From: Brachyspira hampsonii 30446
GTDB lineage: Bacteria > Spirochaetota > Brachyspiria > Brachyspirales > Brachyspiraceae
Assembly (NCBI RefSeq): GCF_000316195.1
Contig: NZ_JH994111.1
Location: forward strand, 867,926 to 931,925
Direction: 5' to 3'
Length of the DNA: 64,000 bases
A program made the translations under genes and the position numbers. Shown here one piece after another: positions 9,357-18,476 of the stretch (within the stretch, counting starts at the first letter, position 1; each line of letters begins with the position of its first letter). The notes under the pieces were generated by a model that saw only the letters and a list, made by a program, of their open reading frames with translations, had not been told where the DNA came from and searched no databases.

Positions 9357-9661
9357 AAATATAAAAATGCTATAAACATAAAGATATAAATATCTGAAAT
9401 ATACTGTTTGAAATATATAGAATAAGAAAAGCATAGTTTATAAATATAGTTTTCTTGGTCTGTCATTATGTATTTTTTATATATTTTTCTTAATTTATCA
9501 AAAAGAAAAAATATTTTTTCAACGCAATAACACTTTGACAATCAATTACTTTATGAAAATTCTCTTTAATAAAATATTAACATAATTATTTTTTATTGAA
9601 ACAGGTCTAATATACGAATAAATGTAAGATTTAATTTTTTGAAATATTTAAAAAGTATGTA
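9357..9661 (+). other. AT-rich gap between rpe and rarD
   Basis: No convincing gene, RNA or repeat was seen. Short open frames on the minus strand (for example 9353-9541) have no ribosome site and only low-complexity hydrophobic sequence. Confidence 0.5.
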
Positions 9662-9690
9662 TTGAAAATATTTTTATTAAATTCTATTAT
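9662..9690 (+). promoter_or_regulatory. Promoter of rarD
   Basis: TTGAAA (9662-9667), 17 nt, TATTAT (9685-9690). The expected transcript start near 9697 lies downstream of the in-frame ATG at 9694, so that ATG cannot be the start codon. Confidence 0.65.
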
Positions 9691-9720
9691 TGCATGCAAA
9701 AAATTATCTTGGATATATTT

Positions 9721-10578
9721 ATGTCAAACAATAATAATAAATCTATTTTACTAGCTTCAGCTGCATATATAATGTGGGGGCTTCTTCCTCTTTATTGGAA
9801 ATCTGTTCAGAATTTTGATTCTGCTTTTGTTTTAGGAATTAGAGTTATAACTACTTTTGTATTTACTTTGATAATTATTATATATAAAAAAGCAAATTTA
9901 TACAGAGGTGCTAAGCCTTTAATATCTATAATAATAGCGGGCATTTTTTTAGGGTTAAATTGGTATTTATATATTTATACTGTTAATTCTGGGCATGTTC
10001 TTGAAGCGGGGCTTGCTTATTATATAGCACCTATTTTAAGTATATTAATCGGTATTATAGTTTTTAGAGAGAAAAAAACAGCATTAGAATATTCGGCAAT
10101 TATTTTAATGTTTATTGGTATGATATATCAAACAATCACTCTTGGAAAACCGCCTGTAATGGCTTTTTTTATAGGGCTTACTTTTTCAATATATGGTTTA
10201 TTCAAAAAGATAACTATATATTCAGGTTGGGAGAGTTTATTTTTGGAAACGGCTGCGATAATCATACCGTCTATAATTTTAAGTAAAATATATTTCCCGG
10301 CATCTTCTCAGCCTATTCATACTTGGATTGCTTTAATGTTTGCAGGGATTGCTACGGGAATACCTTTATATTTATATGCTAAGGCAGCAAAGAATCTTCA
10401 AGTTTCTACTTTAGGTTTTCTTCAGTTTTTTGTACCTTTATTTGCTACTTTGCTTGCAATTTTTGTTTATAAAGAAGAAGTTAATTTGAATAGGGCTATT
10501 ACTTTAGCTATAATAATATTGGCAGCTGTTCTTTATGCTTTGTCCATATTTAAAAATTCTGCTAATAAAAATAATTAA
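9721..10578 (+). CDS. rarD: RarD-type EamA-family membrane transporter
   Basis: An inner-membrane protein of the drug/metabolite transporter superfamily with about ten hydrophobic segments in 285 aa. The start AAYIMWGLLPLYWK and the internal LNWYLYIYTVNSGHVLEAGLAYYIAPI are typical of RarD (chloramphenicol-sensitivity protein family); the substrate is unknown. ATG 9721 is preceded by GGA at 7 nt, while the earlier ATG 9694 lies upstream of the promoter-predicted transcript start. It is monocistronic and convergent with the genes at 10928 and beyond. Confidence 0.88.
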   Translation: MSNNNNKSILLASAAYIMWGLLPLYWKSVQNFDSAFVLGIRVITTFVFTLIIIIYKKANLYRGAKPLISIIIAGIFLGLNWYLYIYTVNSGHVLEAGLAYYIAPILSILIGIIVFREKKTALEYSAIILMFIGMIYQTITLGKPPVMAFFIGLTFSIYGLFKKITIYSGWESLFLETAAIIIPSIILSKIYFPASSQPIHTWIALMFAGIATGIPLYLYAKAAKNLQVSTLGFLQFFVPLFATLLAIFVYKEEVNLNRAITLAIIILAAVLYALSIFKNSANKNN

Positions 10579-10640
10579 ATATTATAATTATTTCAAAACT
10601 GCTTTATGAAATTATAATTTTATATTTTATTGTTATTGAT

Positions 10641-10721
10641 ACGCACGGTAAATAGATTTTTATTTTAATATAGTTAATTATTCAGTTTAAATTATTAACT
10701 AGTTTTTATTATTCGTGCGGT
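10641..10721 (+). repeat. 81-bp palindromic dispersed repeat, copy A
   Basis: The element begins ACGCACGGTAAATA and ends TATTCGTGCGGT, an imperfect inverted repeat, with an inner inverted pair TAGTTAAT / ATTAACTA. The reverse complement of 20818-20899 matches it along almost its full length, with the same boundaries. It lies after rarD in a gap without genes. Confidence 0.75.
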
Positions 10722-10825
10722 TGATATTCTAAAAATTTAAATAACACTTGGGTGGGTGTGCTTTTTTGTTTAAAGTATTTAAGAAAAATAAAGTTAAAAT
10801 ATTAAAATAAATTAATAAGACTATA

Positions 10826-10880
10826 GGGTGGGATTTAGAATAAAATTAAAAAAACTATTTAGAATTCCCACCCCAATTTT
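10826..10880 (+). terminator. GC-rich hairpin, possible terminator
   Basis: GGGTGGGA (10826-10833) pairs with TCCCACCC (10866-10873) and is followed by CAATTTTTC. The loop carries a 9-bp direct repeat (ATTTAGAAT). It is about 250 nt from the end of rarD, so it may be part of a repeat rather than the rarD terminator. Confidence 0.45.
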
Positions 10881-10927
10881 TCTTAGCAACAATAATAGGT
10901 AATATTTTTAATTAAACAATATGCTGA

Positions 10928-11674
10928 TTATTTTTCTATTCTTTTTCTGAAATATCTTGATAAATCTACAGGTGTTTCTTCAAGCCAAGATGACATAATG
11001 CATTCATATTTACCTTTACTTTTACTTAATTTGTAAATTTGATATTCCACTCTTTCATTGCTTCCGCCTACTATCTCTCTCGATTCTACAAGCATTTCAT
11101 ATATTCCGTCTCCATCAATATCTTCAAAGATATTATCCATTTGAGTAATAACAGAGCTTTTCATAGAATTAATTTCTTTATAAAAAACTACATCTGCAAT
11201 GAATTTTATACTAGCACCATCTATCCTAAACATATACATATATATGTCTCTATCCTGTCCGTCATCATTTATGATATAGTATTTTATTATTCCAATTTCA
11301 TTTTTTTTATCATAAAAATTTTCTAAATCTATAGCGGCATTTTTTCCTATTCTATCTGTCTTATAAGAAAATTCTTCATTATCTTTATTGTATATAGATA
11401 TTTTATCTCCCTGAGCAGAAGACATTAATGCTATAAATTCATTACCTTCTTTAGGAAGAACATCAGCAATAACTATGGAATATACTTCATATCCTTTAGC
11501 TTGAAGTTCGGATTTTAATTTTTCAGCCTGACTATATTCAGCATTATTTATATTATCGCTTTTATAATAAACAATTTCTCCATTGTTTGAAAGATTAAAT
11601 AAACTCTGCACATCAATAGAGTAAAGCGGCATAGTTAATATTAGTAAAGTTATAATTGATAATATTTTTTTCAT
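10928..11674 (-). CDS. Exported protein of unknown function with a DxDGDGxxE loop
   Basis: Not recognised as a known family. The 248-aa product has a signal peptide (MKKILSIITLLILTMPLYS) and should be periplasmic. It contains a short DIDGDGIYEMLVESRE segment (about residues 190-205), like calcium-binding FG-GAP/dockerin-type loops, and a second NDDGQDRDIY piece (about 138-147), both common in exported proteins that describe state variables. The RBS GGA lies 9 nt before the ATG. It lies 17 nt downstream of another small exported protein on the same strand, so the two are probably co-transcribed. Confidence 0.6.
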   Translation of the reverse strand: MKKILSIITLLILTMPLYSIDVQSLFNLSNNGEIVYYKSDNINNAEYSQAEKLKSELQAKGYEVYSIVIADVLPKEGNEFIALMSSAQGDKISIYNKDNEEFSYKTDRIGKNAAIDLENFYDKKNEIGIIKYYIINDDGQDRDIYMYMFRIDGASIKFIADVVFYKEINSMKSSVITQMDNIFEDIDGDGIYEMLVESREIVGGSNERVEYQIYKLSKSKGKYECIMSSWLEETPVDLSRYFRKRIEK

Positions 11675-11691
11675 AATTTTCTATCCATTTA

Positions 11692-12351
11692 TTATTTATA
11701 AGTTTTTATATCAACAAATTCTATTTCAGAATTAACTTTTCCGTCAGAGCTTTTATATTTAATTGTCTTAGGCAAAGTGTATTCCTCTATTTCCTGATAC
11801 GAAATATTTACATCATATATTCTAGAGTTTTTATTATAATATTCGGCTCTTTCTATTATATAATTTTCTTTGTTTACTGTGTAAGCTACACTATAGTTCT
11901 CATTTTCTCCTTTTGCTCTCAATGTTATCTTGTATTCATCTTTTTTATCTTCTATATTTTCAAAAGTAAATTTTTTGGATATAGAACTATAATTATTATC
12001 ATTTCCAACTAAAGTATAAAATCCAATAGTTTCCAAAGCTCCCTCAAATACAGAAAACATGTTTCTATAAAAACTATCCACATTTTCAAGTATTATTGTA
12101 GGCTTATATCCTTTCTCAAAAGTAAATCTTAATTTTATATCATCTTTAGTTTTTACATAACTTTTTGCAGGAATAGTATCTATTTGTCTTTGTACTATTT
12201 TACCATCTATATATGCCTCAAATTTTCTAGGGTACATTTCTGAATATTTTTCCTTTATCTTTTCGTATATATCCTGAAAATTTAGCTCTTGTGAATAGGT
12301 GTAGCTATATGCACTGCATATTATAATCATTATTAATATTATTTTTTTCAT
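11692..12351 (-). CDS. Exported LolA-like protein, function unknown
   Basis: The 219-aa protein has a signal peptide (MKKIILIMIIICSAYSYTYS) and a beta-rich remainder: KLRFTFEKGY, KFTFENIEDKKDEYKITLRAKG, YTVNKENYIIERAEYYN and LPKTIKYKSSDGKVNSEIEF. The pattern of short strands, with an ERAEYYNK...LPKTIKY ending, resembles periplasmic lipoprotein-localisation (LolA/LolB) folds and outer-membrane lipoprotein-sorting-like proteins. That assignment is tentative. It is first of a two-gene minus-strand unit with the gene ending at 10928 and is divergent from the 12554 operon. Confidence 0.55.
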   Translation of the reverse strand: MKKIILIMIIICSAYSYTYSQELNFQDIYEKIKEKYSEMYPRKFEAYIDGKIVQRQIDTIPAKSYVKTKDDIKLRFTFEKGYKPTIILENVDSFYRNMFSVFEGALETIGFYTLVGNDNNYSSISKKFTFENIEDKKDEYKITLRAKGENENYSVAYTVNKENYIIERAEYYNKNSRIYDVNISYQEIEEYTLPKTIKYKSSDGKVNSEIEFVDIKTYK

Positions 12352-12489
12352 ACTTTTACTATTCTCGTAATATTTTTAATTAGCAGTAATAAAAAATAAT
12401 TTTATTTTTTTCATAAAAATTGAAATTTTCCTATTAATATTACCAAGATTATCTTATATTTATATTAACACTATTAATACATTATAATC

Positions 12490-12518
12490 TTGACTTTAAT
12501 TTTAAAGTTTGTTATACT
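12490..12518 (+). promoter_or_regulatory. Promoter of the 12554-15863 operon
   Basis: TTGACT (12490-12495), 17 nt, TATACT (12513-12518), about 35 nt before the first gene. Confidence 0.7.
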
Positions 12519-12553
12519 CTTATTATAAAAAATATAATTTATGGTAAGTATTT

Positions 12554-12859
12554 ATGAGCGAAGAACAAAACGAACAATTGTCAGAAACAGGTATATATTG
12601 TGCCAATTGCCGATATTGTGTTTTATTCAGAAAAGTAAGCGGTATAGATGGTAATCAATATTTGCTAAGAGTAAAATGTGCCCAAGAGCAATGGCGTAAA
12701 AAACTTGGCGAAGAAAAAATGTATAAGTATTTTACAGTAGCAAGACGAACTGTAGAAAAATGCGATGACTATAAGGAAATGGGTGATTTGAGAAGTTTCC
12801 TTAAGACTTTGCGTAAAAGTTTGCCTGTACGAGATGAAGTATATACTATAAAGAAATAA
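12554..12859 (+). CDS. Small cysteine-rich protein, probable spirochaete-conserved unknown
   Basis: A 101-aa soluble protein with YCANCRYCVLFRK near the N-terminus (Cys at about 16, 19 and 22) and two later cysteines (VKCAQEQW, EKCDDY), suggesting a zinc site. The rest is basic and helical. I recall similar small proteins in other spirochaetes but have no function for them. The gene is first in a run with a TPR lipoprotein, a TPR membrane protein and rsmA. GGTAAG lies upstream as a weak ribosome site. Confidence 0.6.
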   Translation: MSEEQNEQLSETGIYCANCRYCVLFRKVSGIDGNQYLLRVKCAQEQWRKKLGEEKMYKYFTVARRTVEKCDDYKEMGDLRSFLKTLRKSLPVRDEVYTIKK

Positions 12860-12869
12860 TGGATTTTTA

Positions 12870-13304
12870 GTGAAAAAAGATTTTATTTTTTTAGCGGCGG
12901 TTGTTTTTTTATTGATTTCATGTGCTTCAGCTGTTAAAATTTCTGTAGAGGAAGAACAGTATCCTAAAATAATAGCTGAAAAAGGGTATACTGAATTCGG
13001 TAATAAAAATTATAAAACTGCTATAGCCTATTATCAGTACATAATAGATAATTTTGATAGAGAAAATTATGCTAAAGATGTCGCTTGGGCTTATTATGAA
13101 ATAGGTTTTTGCTATTACTATCAGAAAAAGTATGAGGAAGCTTTAGAATATTTTGATATAGTTTTGAATAATTTTACGGTTTTATCGCCTAAAATTTTAG
13201 CTCAAAAGGTTATTCAGGATATTTATGAAGAAAAACCTAAATTAAAACCTCAGGAAATTATAGAAGAGGAAATAGAAGTTATTGAAGAAAATATAGACTC
13301 ATGA
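12870..13304 (+). CDS. TPR lipoprotein
   Basis: A 144-aa lipoprotein starting at GTG 12870 (GGA 6 nt before). The signal peptide ends in the lipobox LISC (Cys about 18), and two TPR-like helical pairs follow (AEKGYTEFGNKNYKTAIAYY and YEIGFCYYYQKKYEEALEYF), then an acidic tail. Its size and shape recall fragments of BamD/YbgF-type scaffold lipoproteins, but it is too short for BamD. Its stop overlaps the next start codon (ATGA), so translation is coupled to the TPR membrane protein; they may act together at the envelope. Confidence 0.7.
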   Translation: MKKDFIFLAAVVFLLISCASAVKISVEEEQYPKIIAEKGYTEFGNKNYKTAIAYYQYIIDNFDRENYAKDVAWAYYEIGFCYYYQKKYEEALEYFDIVLNNFTVLSPKILAQKVIQDIYEEKPKLKPQEIIEEEIEVIEENIDS

Positions 13305-15028
13305 AAAAAGAAAGCAGTATTACAAAGAGTATTATAATAAGTTTTCTATTACTTAGTATTTTAAGTATATTTGTTATACTTTTTGTATATATTTTGTATA
13401 GAAGAGGAGAAGGAGAGGATTATGCTCTTTCTACCTATGTTCTGTATAGTTTAGTATTCTTTAAAAGCTATATACCTTATGTAATAGCATTATCAGTTTA
13501 TTTTTCATTTTTTAGAGCTAAATATTGGCATCAGGAAAGTATATCAAAGGTCATAGCTTATCCTATAGGATTAATTGTTTTACTTGTTTGTTTTTATGCA
13601 GTATACGATTATTCATTCACTAATATATTTATTTCTAAACTGAGAGAATATAACAGTATTAGAGAAGCAAAACTATATTATGAATATGAATTAAAGCTGA
13701 AAAATGAGGCATATGAAGCAGCAAGAGTAGAATTGATATCAGGAAATTTGGATGCTGCATCTAGTTTAGCAGAAGAAGCTTTATTTTATGATAAAAATGA
13801 TGGAAATACTCTTCTGCTCATCAAATCTATACAAAAAGAAAAGATGCTTAAAGAGGCTGAGATTCATAAGGAAAAATTCAATAATATAACTAATTTAATG
13901 AGTTTAGGTACTAGAGAGTTCAGTTTATCTAATTATAATTCAGCGAGCAGATATTTTAGTCAGGTATTGGAATTGGATAATAATAATCCTATGGCATTGT
14001 ATTATATGAATAGGATTAATATAGCTATGAATAAAAAGCCTTTGTATTATGGTAATCTTACTCCTCAGGAAGCATCTATATATGCTAAATTATCAGAAGC
14101 TATTGATATGTATGAAAGCGGATATTTATGGAGGTCTTATGATAATATTTCCGATCTTTATTTGAATTATCCTAATATAGCCGAAATAAATAACTATTAT
14201 TCTATTATAAGAGATGCTATAAGCAGATATGATTTCTTTATTAAAGAAGCACAAGAGGTTAGAGATGCGTATATTGATAATCCTGATTTATTGAAATATT
14301 CCTCTGGTTTTAGTCATAATGGTATAAATTTGATGTTAAGTAAGAATGTTTTGCTGTCTTCAGCAACTAGTGCTGTATTTAAAAATAGTCTGTATATATT
14401 CGATATTTCACTTATAGAGTTAGATGATGAATTGAAAATTGTAAGATGTGATAATTTTTTATATGGAAAAATAGCTGATTCTTTTAATTCTACAAATAAT
14501 GCTAAAAATATAATATTGAAGGCTTATTTTGATACTAATAAAAATGAATATATATATAATGATTCTATTAGCAGAGTTATTCCTATTAATATATCATACA
14601 GTACATTAAATATTATTAAGAATTATACTTCTATAGATTTAAAATATGTTAATTTATTAGAGCTATTTACATTAAGAAAGGAAATTAAAAAAATTGGATA
14701 TTCAGATAAAGATATTAATTTTGAACTTTTAGTTAAGAATATAGAACCTATAGCTTATTTATTCTTATTTATGATAATAGCATATTATTCATTCAGATTC
14801 AGACTTGCAGCCTCTACTGAAAAATTTCATTTCTACAATAGAATTACAGGTATTTTAGGCACCTTATTATTTGTTATAGTTTATAAAGTTTTAATAAATT
14901 ATCTTGTAATGTTAATGTTAATGGCATCTCATATAACGATTAGTGTTATCATTGTTGTTATTATATTTGCATTCCTTATACTATATGTTATATTCCAAAT
15001 GGCCAGAATTCCTAGAGATGTTAGATAA
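13301..15028 (+). CDS. Polytopic membrane protein with central TPR region, unknown function
   Basis: The 575-aa protein has about three hydrophobic segments at the N-terminus (roughly 11-30, 45-70, 84-105), a large central domain with TPR-type pairs (SGNLDAASSLAEEALFYD, NYNSASRYFSQVLELDNNN), and three hydrophobic segments at the C-terminus (from about 480). The pattern suggests one large soluble loop between two membrane bundles. No known family is recognised. It overlaps the lipoprotein gene upstream by ATGA and overlaps rsmA at its 3' end, so it is tightly embedded in the operon. Confidence 0.65.
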   Translation: MKKESSITKSIIISFLLLSILSIFVILFVYILYRRGEGEDYALSTYVLYSLVFFKSYIPYVIALSVYFSFFRAKYWHQESISKVIAYPIGLIVLLVCFYAVYDYSFTNIFISKLREYNSIREAKLYYEYELKLKNEAYEAARVELISGNLDAASSLAEEALFYDKNDGNTLLLIKSIQKEKMLKEAEIHKEKFNNITNLMSLGTREFSLSNYNSASRYFSQVLELDNNNPMALYYMNRINIAMNKKPLYYGNLTPQEASIYAKLSEAIDMYESGYLWRSYDNISDLYLNYPNIAEINNYYSIIRDAISRYDFFIKEAQEVRDAYIDNPDLLKYSSGFSHNGINLMLSKNVLLSSATSAVFKNSLYIFDISLIELDDELKIVRCDNFLYGKIADSFNSTNNAKNIILKAYFDTNKNEYIYNDSISRVIPINISYSTLNIIKNYTSIDLKYVNLLELFTLRKEIKKIGYSDKDINFELLVKNIEPIAYLFLFMIIAYYSFRFRLAASTEKFHFYNRITGILGTLLFVIVYKVLINYLVMLMLMASHITISVIIVVIIFAFLILYVIFQMARIPRDVR

Positions 15029-15863
15029 TTTATATTCAAAAAGAGAAGTTACAGAATATTTGAAATGCAAGTCTATATTTCCTAATAAAAATAGAGGTCA
15101 GAATTTTTTATGCGATAAGAATATAGCATATAATATTGCAAATACAATACCAAATAATTTGACAAGATCTGAATATGCATTAGAGATAGGAGGAGGTCTT
15201 GGTTCTTTAAGCAATATGCTTTATTCTATATATAAAAATAATCTTACCATAGTAGAATATGATAATGCTTTATATAACCATCTAATAGAAAAGTTTAATG
15301 ATATCAATATAATACATAAAGATATACTAACATTTAATATTGATGATTCGGAAAGAAAATATGATATATATGGAAATATACCATACAATATAGCAAGTCC
15401 TATAATAGAATGGCTTTTATATAAATGTTATGATAAATGGAATTATGCTGTATTTATGGTTCAAAGCGATTTTGCACAAAGACTGATAGCAAAAGAAAAT
15501 ACTGAGAACTATTCCTCTTTAACTTTATTTGCGAATTTTATGTCTGATATTAAATTGGAATTTAATGTTTCAAAAGATGTATTTTATCCTATTCCAAAGG
15601 TTACTTCATCAGTTATTAGTATTATACCTAAAAAGGCTGATATTAACATAATTGAAGTATTTAAATCTGTTTCAAAGACTTTATTTCATAATAGGAGAAA
15701 GACTATACGAAATAATTTTATTAGCTCACCATATTTGAATATAGATAAAGCATATATTGATGAAATATTTAATAAGGCAAATATTGACGGCAATATAAGA
15801 GGAGAGACTCTATCTATAGATAAAGTTATAGAACTTTCCAATATAGTAAAAAAATATATTTAA
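15018..15863 (+). CDS. rsmA: 16S rRNA (adenine1518/1519-N6) dimethyltransferase
   Basis: The enzyme (also called KsgA) dimethylates two adenines near the 3' end of 16S rRNA during small-subunit maturation. The SAM-binding Rossmann motifs are visible: NRGQNFLCDKNI, LEIGGGLGSLS and GNIPYNIASP, followed by FHNRRKTIRNNF. ATG 15018 is inside the preceding gene and gives the usual N-terminus (MLDNLYSKREVTEYLK...); earlier in-frame ATGs only extend into that gene. The length, 281 aa, is normal. It is last in the 12554 operon and ends 4 nt into the convergent lipoprotein gene. Confidence 0.93.
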   Translation: MLDNLYSKREVTEYLKCKSIFPNKNRGQNFLCDKNIAYNIANTIPNNLTRSEYALEIGGGLGSLSNMLYSIYKNNLTIVEYDNALYNHLIEKFNDINIIHKDILTFNIDDSERKYDIYGNIPYNIASPIIEWLLYKCYDKWNYAVFMVQSDFAQRLIAKENTENYSSLTLFANFMSDIKLEFNVSKDVFYPIPKVTSSVISIIPKKADINIIEVFKSVSKTLFHNRRKTIRNNFISSPYLNIDKAYIDEIFNKANIDGNIRGETLSIDKVIELSNIVKKYI

Positions 15864-16423
15864 TTATTAGTATTAGAAGAATCTACAATTCTAACAGATT
15901 TAATAATATTTTCTATTTCTCTATCATCTTTTTTGCTATTAGCATTGTACATGCATATTATTTGAAGCAGTCCGTTTTCATGAACCATTGAAAAAGATTT
16001 ATGATAAGTTTTATTAGGACCATAGTAAAAACTAAGTAAAATTTTATAAGAATTGTTTGGTCCTTCTACAGGTCCTTCATTAACTATTTCAAATTCTTTA
16101 ATAAATTGATTGTTTTTTAATCCATTTACTATATCGTTTCTTGCTTTTTCTAAAGTTACAGCTCCATTATATATAGGCTTATATTTTGTATATGCAACAG
16201 TATATATGGCGGTATTTCTTTCTACTCCATAAGATTCATTGAATGCCACTGTATTATCAATGGCAACTGTACCATCTAAGAATCCTGCTTTAAAATCTTC
16301 AGGCACATCTACTGCTATATTTGTAAGAGTTATAGTTTTAGTTCTTTGACTGCATGAAGAAAATAATAATATAATTGAGATTATTATCAGAGTATTAATT
16401 AAATTTTTTAATATTTTATCCAT
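15860..16423 (-). CDS. Lipoprotein of unknown function
   Basis: A 187-aa protein with an N-terminal hydrophobic stretch and a lipobox-like LLFSSC (Cys about 24), then an uncharacterised domain (ITLTNIAVDVPEDFKAGF ... SYKILLSFYYGP ... NIIKSVRIV). The ending IENIIKSVRI is typical of small periplasmic lipoproteins that monitor or store a folded beta domain; no function is known. It is convergent with rsmA, overlapping it by 4 nt. Confidence 0.6.
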   Translation of the reverse strand: MDKILKNLINTLIIISIILLFSSCSQRTKTITLTNIAVDVPEDFKAGFLDGTVAIDNTVAFNESYGVERNTAIYTVAYTKYKPIYNGAVTLEKARNDIVNGLKNNQFIKEFEIVNEGPVEGPNNSYKILLSFYYGPNKTYHKSFSMVHENGLLQIICMYNANSKKDDREIENIIKSVRIVDSSNTNN

Positions 16424-16591
16424 ACTAATATTATATACTATATTATATATTTTTAAAGTAGAAATTATAATATATTGATTTTTTTTATAAAAATAAAAAA
16501 TTATTTTTAATTATTGAATTATTTTTTTATATTTAAACATATATTTGATTTTAATTTTGAATGAAAATAAGAATTGAAAGGATACTTTATA

Positions 16592-18025
16592 ATGAGAAAA
16601 ACAAAAATAATAGCAACTTTAGGCCCAAGATGGTCTAATGAAGATATGATAAGAAAGATTATAGAAAATGGGGCAGATGTATGCAGGTTAAATTTTTCTT
16701 TTGGAAGTTATGATGAGCATTTAGAGAGAATAAATATAATAAGAAAAGTATCGAGTGAGTTAAAAAAACCTGTTGCAATATTAGCAGATTTGCAAGGACC
16801 TAAAATAAGAATAGGTAAATTGAAAGAACCTATCACTGTAAAAGAAGGTGATATAGTAAAACTTAGCGGATATAAAGAAACTAATGATGAAAGTATAATA
16901 CCTACAACACATTCCAATATAGCTCATGATGTAAAATCTGGTTCTATGCTGCTAATATCTGACGGTACTATACAGCTTATAGTAGAATCAAGTGATGAGG
17001 CTTCAAAACTTGTTGTATGTAAGGTTATAACAGGAGGTACTATATTAAGCAGTAAGGGTATTAATCTTCCGGGGGCACATGTTACAACAGAAGTTCTTAC
17101 CGAAAAAGATGTTAATGATGCTTTATTTGCTGCTAAGAATGGAGTTAATTATTTAGGAATGAGTTTTGTAAGAAAGGCTGAAGATGTTATTAGGCTTAGA
17201 AAGATATTAGATGATAATAATCTTAATGATGTTGGTATTGTTTCAAAGATAGAAAATACTGAATCGCTTGAGAATTTAGAAGATATAATAAAGCATTCTG
17301 ACGGTGTAATGGTGGCTAGAGGCGATTTAGGAGTAGAAATACCATTTGGAGAAGTACCTGTTTGGCAGAAAAAGATATTAAGAATGGCAAATGATATAGG
17401 AAAAATCACTATTATAGCAACACAAATGCTTGAAAGTATGACAAAAAGCCCTGTACCTTCAAGAGCTGAGGCTAGTGATGTTGCGAATGCTGTTTTAGAC
17501 GGTACTGATGTTGTTATGATGTCTGCTGAAACTGCTTCTGGAGATTATCCTATAGAATCTGTTAAAGCTATGGTTTCTATAGTAGAGGCTGCAGAAAAAT
17601 CTGTTATAAGAGATTTGCATGAAAATATGTCTTATTTAGATAGTGGGGTTAATGATGCTTTAACTGACAGTGCTTCTTATTTATCATATTGTTTAGATAA
17701 TAAAGTTATTATTGCTCTTTCAAGATCTGGACATACTGTTAAAAATTTATCTAAAAAAAGACCTAAAACGCCTATAGTTTTTATGTCTGCTGATACTGAT
17801 TTATGTAACAGACTTTCTATATGTCATAATGTTTATACTATACTCATGCCTGAAGATTTGAATTTCAGTGCTGGTATAAGTCATGGCGGACAGATTGATA
17901 TACTTGAAGATACATTAATCAAACATAATTTAGCTAATCATGGAGATATTGCTATACTTGTCAGCGGAAGCAAATGGCAGGGAAGATGGCAGGAAAACAG
18001 TGTTCGTGTAGTTGTAATACATTAA
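16592..18025 (+). CDS. pyk: Pyruvate kinase
   Basis: This glycolytic enzyme transfers phosphate from phosphoenolpyruvate to ADP. Family marks are MRKTKIIATLGPRWS, LADLQGPKIRIGKL, GMSFVRKAEDV, VSKIENTESLENL, GVMVARGDLGVEIPF, and MLESMTKSPVPSRAEASDVANAVLDGTD (C-terminal half of the barrel), then the allosteric C-domain. ATG 16592 is chosen because AAAGG lies upstream; a TTG 18 nt earlier is in frame but would put the RBS inside the coding region. The length of 477 aa is normal. A strong terminator follows. Confidence 0.97.
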   Translation: MRKTKIIATLGPRWSNEDMIRKIIENGADVCRLNFSFGSYDEHLERINIIRKVSSELKKPVAILADLQGPKIRIGKLKEPITVKEGDIVKLSGYKETNDESIIPTTHSNIAHDVKSGSMLLISDGTIQLIVESSDEASKLVVCKVITGGTILSSKGINLPGAHVTTEVLTEKDVNDALFAAKNGVNYLGMSFVRKAEDVIRLRKILDDNNLNDVGIVSKIENTESLENLEDIIKHSDGVMVARGDLGVEIPFGEVPVWQKKILRMANDIGKITIIATQMLESMTKSPVPSRAEASDVANAVLDGTDVVMMSAETASGDYPIESVKAMVSIVEAAEKSVIRDLHENMSYLDSGVNDALTDSASYLSYCLDNKVIIALSRSGHTVKNLSKKRPKTPIVFMSADTDLCNRLSICHNVYTILMPEDLNFSAGISHGGQIDILEDTLIKHNLANHGDIAILVSGSKWQGRWQENSVRVVVIH

Positions 18026-18045
18026 TTTATATATTATATGGCTTT

Positions 18046-18078
18046 AAGGGTTGCTATTAATTATAGTAACCCTTTTTT
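18046..18078 (+). terminator. Intrinsic terminator of pyk
   Basis: AAGGGTT(g)CTAT pairs with ATAG(t)AACCCTT around TAATT and runs into TTTTTT (18073-18078). Confidence 0.85.
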
Positions 18079-18219
18079 ATTGCTTTATAATTATATGTTT
18101 GATAATTATACTTATTTAAAAAATACTTAGAAAGATTATATTTAAAAATTTTGTAATTTATAGATTATAAAAATAATGTTTTACATGTTGTTTAAATTAT
18201 TATTTTTATTATATAAACA

Positions 18220-18360
18220 TGCAGTCCTTCGCCTGCCTAAACCTGCCTGCACAAAATATGTACTTCGTATGTACGCACCGCATGCTTCTCAGCAAATACC
18301 AAATTATAATTTAAAAATATTAAATTAAAAATTTATAAATTTAGTTTTGAAACAAGTCTA
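18220..18360 (+). repeat. TIR-element relic: TGCAGT module plus right terminal repeat
   Basis: The stretch starts TGCAGTCCTTCGCCTGCC, contains ATGTACTTCGTATGTACG and a GC-rich core, then an AT tail ending AGTTTTGAAACAAGTCTA (18343-18360). The last 18 bases equal the right end of the complete element at 56361-56636; the TGCAGT module and AAATATTAAATTAAA tail are also shared. No left end is visible, so this copy looks decayed. It ends about 40 nt before the promoter of the transporter gene. Confidence 0.65.
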
Positions 18361-18402
18361 TTGTATTATATAACAAAAAATTAAATAAAAAATTAATATT
18401 TT

Positions 18403-18442
18403 ATAAATTACTACTTGAAGTAATTTATAAATTTTGTATAAT
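18403..18442 (+). promoter_or_regulatory. Transporter promoter with operator-like inverted repeat
   Basis: TTGAAG (18415-18420), 16 nt, TATAAT (18437-18442). A perfect 10-bp inverted repeat, ATAAATTACT (18403-18412) / AGTAATTTAT (18419-18428), overlaps the -35 box, as a repressor site would. Confidence 0.6.
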
Positions 18443-18476
18443 ATTATTATTAATAAACTTTATGGAGTGGTTTTAT

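Noticed and set aside
9353..9541. 62-aa minus-strand frame after rpe
   Set aside because: No ribosome site or recognisable motif, and composition expected of random AT-rich sequence.
9694..9720. Earlier rarD start at ATG 9694
   Set aside because: It lies at or upstream of the promoter-predicted +1 and lacks a ribosome site.
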